Assembly (NCBI RefSeq): GCF_021502655.1
Contig: NZ_JAKFFT010000005.1
Location: forward strand, 62,001-126,000
Reading direction: 5' to 3'
Source: Dyadobacter sp. CY347
Lineage (GTDB): Bacteria > Bacteroidota > Bacteroidia > Cytophagales > Spirosomataceae
DNA: 64,000 bases
Position numbers and translations under genes: made by a program. Positions 62,476 to 64,000 of this stretch are shown one piece after another (positions within the stretch are counted from its first letter, which is position 1; every line of letters begins with the position of its first letter). The notes under the pieces are model-generated. The model was not told where the DNA came from. It saw nothing but the letters and a program-made list of their open reading frames with translations, and made no database searches.

Positions 62476-63162
62476 GTGAAATCACAGATATACATCAGCG
62501 CGCTGGCAATGCTGCTCTTTGCGGCGGGCTGTAAAATAGACAATTACCCTGCGCCTGATGCGCAGCTTTATGGAACCTTCCTGGACGCAGAAACCAACGA
62601 GCCGGTGGAGCAGGACATTATCCGTGGCAGCACCATTGAATACATTGAGCACGGATATACATCTCAGACAAAGCAGGTTATGATCGTCAAAAATGACGGA
62701 ACATATCGCAATAACCTGATCTTCGCCAATCAATACACCATTACGCCAGTCAGAGGCAACTTTGTCCCTACGGAGCCGCAGGAGGTAACCGTTGCTGGCG
62801 AAACCAAGCTGGATTTTAAGGTGCAGCCTTACATTCGTTTGAAAGATGCGAAAATCGAGAAGTCAGGATCGAAAGTGATCGCGACGTTCAAAATCCAGCA
62901 GACTGTGATCAACAATGTGCGGAAAATTGGTCTTTATGCGCATCCTGAGCCTTCGGTAGGAGAGCCTATGCGGACAGTTTTGTCCGAAATGGAGATCAAC
63001 GGTGCAGCCGACCCCAATAAGGTTTACCAGCTGGAAATCGACATTCCATCGAATAGCAACAACCTCAAAACGGGCAACCAATATTTTTTCCGGGTAGGAG
63101 CGGTCATAGATGCCCCGGAGTCCAAGTTCAATTATGCAAAAGCCGTTCGGCTTGCTTTGTGA
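62476..63162 (+). CDS. DUF3823 lipoprotein of the polysaccharide utilisation locus
   Basis: A 228-residue lipoprotein starting at GTG 62476 (lipobox LLFAAGC). DUF3823 features: CKIDNYPAPDAQLYGTFLD after the lipid site, a carboxypeptidase-regulatory-like strand domain (LDFKVQPYIRLKDAKIE), then a second strand domain ending in NQYFFRVGAVIDAPESKF. Such proteins are surface accessory proteins encoded after SusCD, thought to help glycan binding. It is 62 bases after susD. The repeat array follows its stop at once. Confidence 0.88.
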   Translation: MKSQIYISALAMLLFAAGCKIDNYPAPDAQLYGTFLDAETNEPVEQDIIRGSTIEYIEHGYTSQTKQVMIVKNDGTYRNNLIFANQYTITPVRGNFVPTEPQEVTVAGETKLDFKVQPYIRLKDAKIEKSGSKVIATFKIQQTVINNVRKIGLYAHPEPSVGEPMRTVLSEMEINGAADPNKVYQLEIDIPSNSNNLKTGNQYFFRVGAVIDAPESKFNYAKAVRLAL

Positions 63163-63180
63163 TGGAGAGATGAGAGCAGT

Positions 63181-63330
63181 CGGGCGTGAGAGATAAGAGG
63201 TGTCGGGCTGTGCGAGATGAGAGATGTCGGGGCTGTGCGAGATGGGAGCTGTGGGGCTGTGTGAGATGGGAGCTGTGGGGCTGTGTGAGATGATAGCTAT
63301 GGGTCTGCTGTGCGAGAAGAGACCCGTGAG
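63181..63330. repeat. Degenerate tandem repeat, 24-25-base unit
   Basis: About six copies of a unit built on GGCTGTGYGAGATGRGAGCT, with GGCT at 63206, 63231, 63255 and 63279 (spacing 25, 24, 24). The outer copies are more diverged. It starts about 20 bases after the DUF3823 stop and codes for nothing sensible on either strand. Confidence 0.75.
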
Positions 63331-63340
63331 TCTGTGGTGT

Positions 63341-63487
63341 CCCTGGGTTAAAATCCAGGGTTAGGGTGTCTTTCGAGCCTGACGGCTCTTTTGGGGAGAA
63401 ACCTGCTTGGGCAGACAAGAGCCGTCAGGCTCGACCATTTTCTTGCGATGGATTTCAATCCATCGAATGCAGTGGTGATCTTTTAAG
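63341..63487. repeat. Long direct repeat, copy 1
   Basis: First of three near-identical units of about 147-149 bases. Each holds three palindromes: CCCTGGATT/AATCCAGGG, the GAGCCTGACGGCTC hairpin with an inverted copy GAGCCGTCAGGCTC about 40 bases later, and GATGGATT-TC-AATCCATC. A spacer of GAATGCAGTGGTGATnTTTTAAG closes the unit (shown here in two parts as GAATGCAGTGG and TTTTAAG). Confidence 0.85.
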
Positions 63488-63636
63488 CCCTGGATTAAAA
63501 TCCAGGATTAGGGTGTCTTTCGAGCCTGATGGCTCTTTTGGGGAGAAACCTTCATTGAGCAGAAAAGAGCCGTCAGGCTCGACCATTTTCTTGCGATGGA
63601 TTTCAATCCATCGAATGCAGTGGTGATTTTTTTAAG
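63488..63636. repeat. Long direct repeat, copy 2
   Basis: Second unit, complete. It differs from copy 1 at scattered positions, including GAGCCTGATGGCTC and a different loop between the inverted GAGCC arms. Differences in loops with conserved stems suggest selection or mobility at the level of hairpins. Confidence 0.85.
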
Positions 63637-63761
63637 CCCTGGATTAAAATCCAGGGTTAGGGTGTCTTTCGAGCCTGACGGCTCTTTTAGGGAGAAAGTT
63701 GCTTTGAGCAGAAAAGAGCCATCAGGCTCGACCATTTTCTTGCGATGGATTTCAATCCATC
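63637..63761. repeat. Long direct repeat, copy 3 (truncated)
   Basis: Third unit, ending just after the GATGGATT-TC-AATCCATC hairpin. A degenerate remnant (GATGATATTTCAATTCATT) follows at 63767-63785. The distal arm reads GAGCCATCAGGCTC, no longer fully matching its partner GAGCCTGACGGCTC. Confidence 0.82.
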
Positions 63762-63819
63762 TACTCGATGATATTTCAATTCATTAAATGATAAGATTTT
63801 TAAAACTAAACCTTTAACC

Positions 63820-64000
63820 ATGAAGTTTTTTTCATTCCTAATACTCTTGCCTTTTCTTTCATTCAGCTGTCATGGCTCGGATGATGTTAAACAACCTGTT
63901 GATCCTAAACCAATTGAAGAAGTAAAGTATGATGAAACTGGTGTTCTTTTCAAGAGCTACAAAGGGCTGGTAATGGCCGGTTATCAGGGCTGGTTTACTG
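63820..64000 (+). CDS. Exported GH71/99-like lipoprotein, 5' part (runs off window)
   Basis: The first 60 codons from ATG 63820. A lipoprotein signal (MKFFSFLILLPFLSFSC, Cys17) is followed by a linker (PVDPKPIEEVKYDETG) and the start of a catalytic domain, YKGLVMAGYQGWF. The GYQGWF motif is typical of the glycoside hydrolase family 71/99-like proteins that accompany SusCD-DUF3823 operons in Bacteroidota. The catalytic residues lie beyond the window, so activity cannot be judged. The 657-base gap before it is filled mainly by repeats. Confidence 0.7.
   Translation, partial: MKFFSFLILLPFLSFSCHGSDDVKQPVDPKPIEEVKYDETGVLFKSYKGLVMAGYQGWFT

Noticed and set aside
63163..63785. CRISPR array
   Set aside because: Units are 24-25 or about 148 bases with no alternation of constant repeat and variable spacer of 30-40 bases, and no cas genes are near.
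63366..63787. Three short open frames through the repeat array
   Set aside because: They repeat the same peptide fragments (EPSGS, GLKSI, DFNPG) because the DNA repeats, run on both strands and have no domain; they are read-through of palindromic repeats.

Overview
The window looks like a chromosomal segment of a free-living Bacteroidota bacterium of the order Cytophagales, most like Dyadobacter. That genus call is inference from gene content; no 16S or other marker is present. Supporting signs are a SusC/SusD pair with a DUF3823 lipoprotein, LytTR regulators paired with LytS-like kinases, a two-propeller hybrid kinase, TonB receptors, the Bacteroidota promoter form (TTTG or TTG, about 20 bases, TAnnTTTG) and absence of obvious Shine-Dalgarno sequences. 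No rRNA, tRNA, prophage, insertion sequence or CRISPR array was seen.

Layout. 1-2356: 5' part of a secreted PQQ-type sugar dehydrogenase fused to PKD and cytochrome c domains. 2415-9028: two signalling units, one with two LytS-like kinases and one LytTR regulator, the other with a TPR-containing HisKA kinase and a LytTR regulator. 9165-19461: metabolic and envelope genes (GT-C-like membrane protein, serine hydrolase, MFS transporter, MOSC protein, FAD protein, DUF1080 protein, sugar isomerase-like TIM barrel). 19606-29320: error-prone repair genes imuA, imuB and dnaE2, with imuA separated from imuB-dnaE2 by seven unrelated genes including an ArsR-AHSA1 operon with clear operators and a NYN-domain protein. 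29336-34256: ECF sigma factor with an overlapping membrane protein, two lipoproteins and a DoxX-like protein. 34490-42691: a co-directional phosphorelay island of two receiver-only proteins and two very large hybrid kinases. 42770-47738: ScyD/ScyE-like lipoprotein, two TIM-barrel isomerase-like proteins, ankyrin protein and exonuclease III. 47789-52155: an island of small two-gene units (an unrecognised pair, HigBA, and an antitoxin-PIN pair) among ordinary genes. 52248-56518: TonB receptor, LytS-like kinase and LytTR regulator. 57375-64000: the start of a polysaccharide utilisation locus (SusC, SusD, DUF3823, GH71/99-like), broken before the last gene by a 650-base repeat array.

How parts fit. 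ImuA, ImuB and DnaE2 together would form a DNA-damage-inducible translesion polymerase. imuA has a good promoter with a perfect inverted repeat at the expected transcription start. The same palindrome, TTGTTA-N7-TAACAA, occurs inside the promoter of the unrecognised two-gene unit at 47.8-48.3 kb. This link is the most interesting observation in the window, because it would put an undescribed small protein pair under the same regulator as mutagenic repair. The kinases around it mostly signal to LytTR regulators or to receiver-only proteins, so outputs of the 34.5-42.7 kb island must lie elsewhere.
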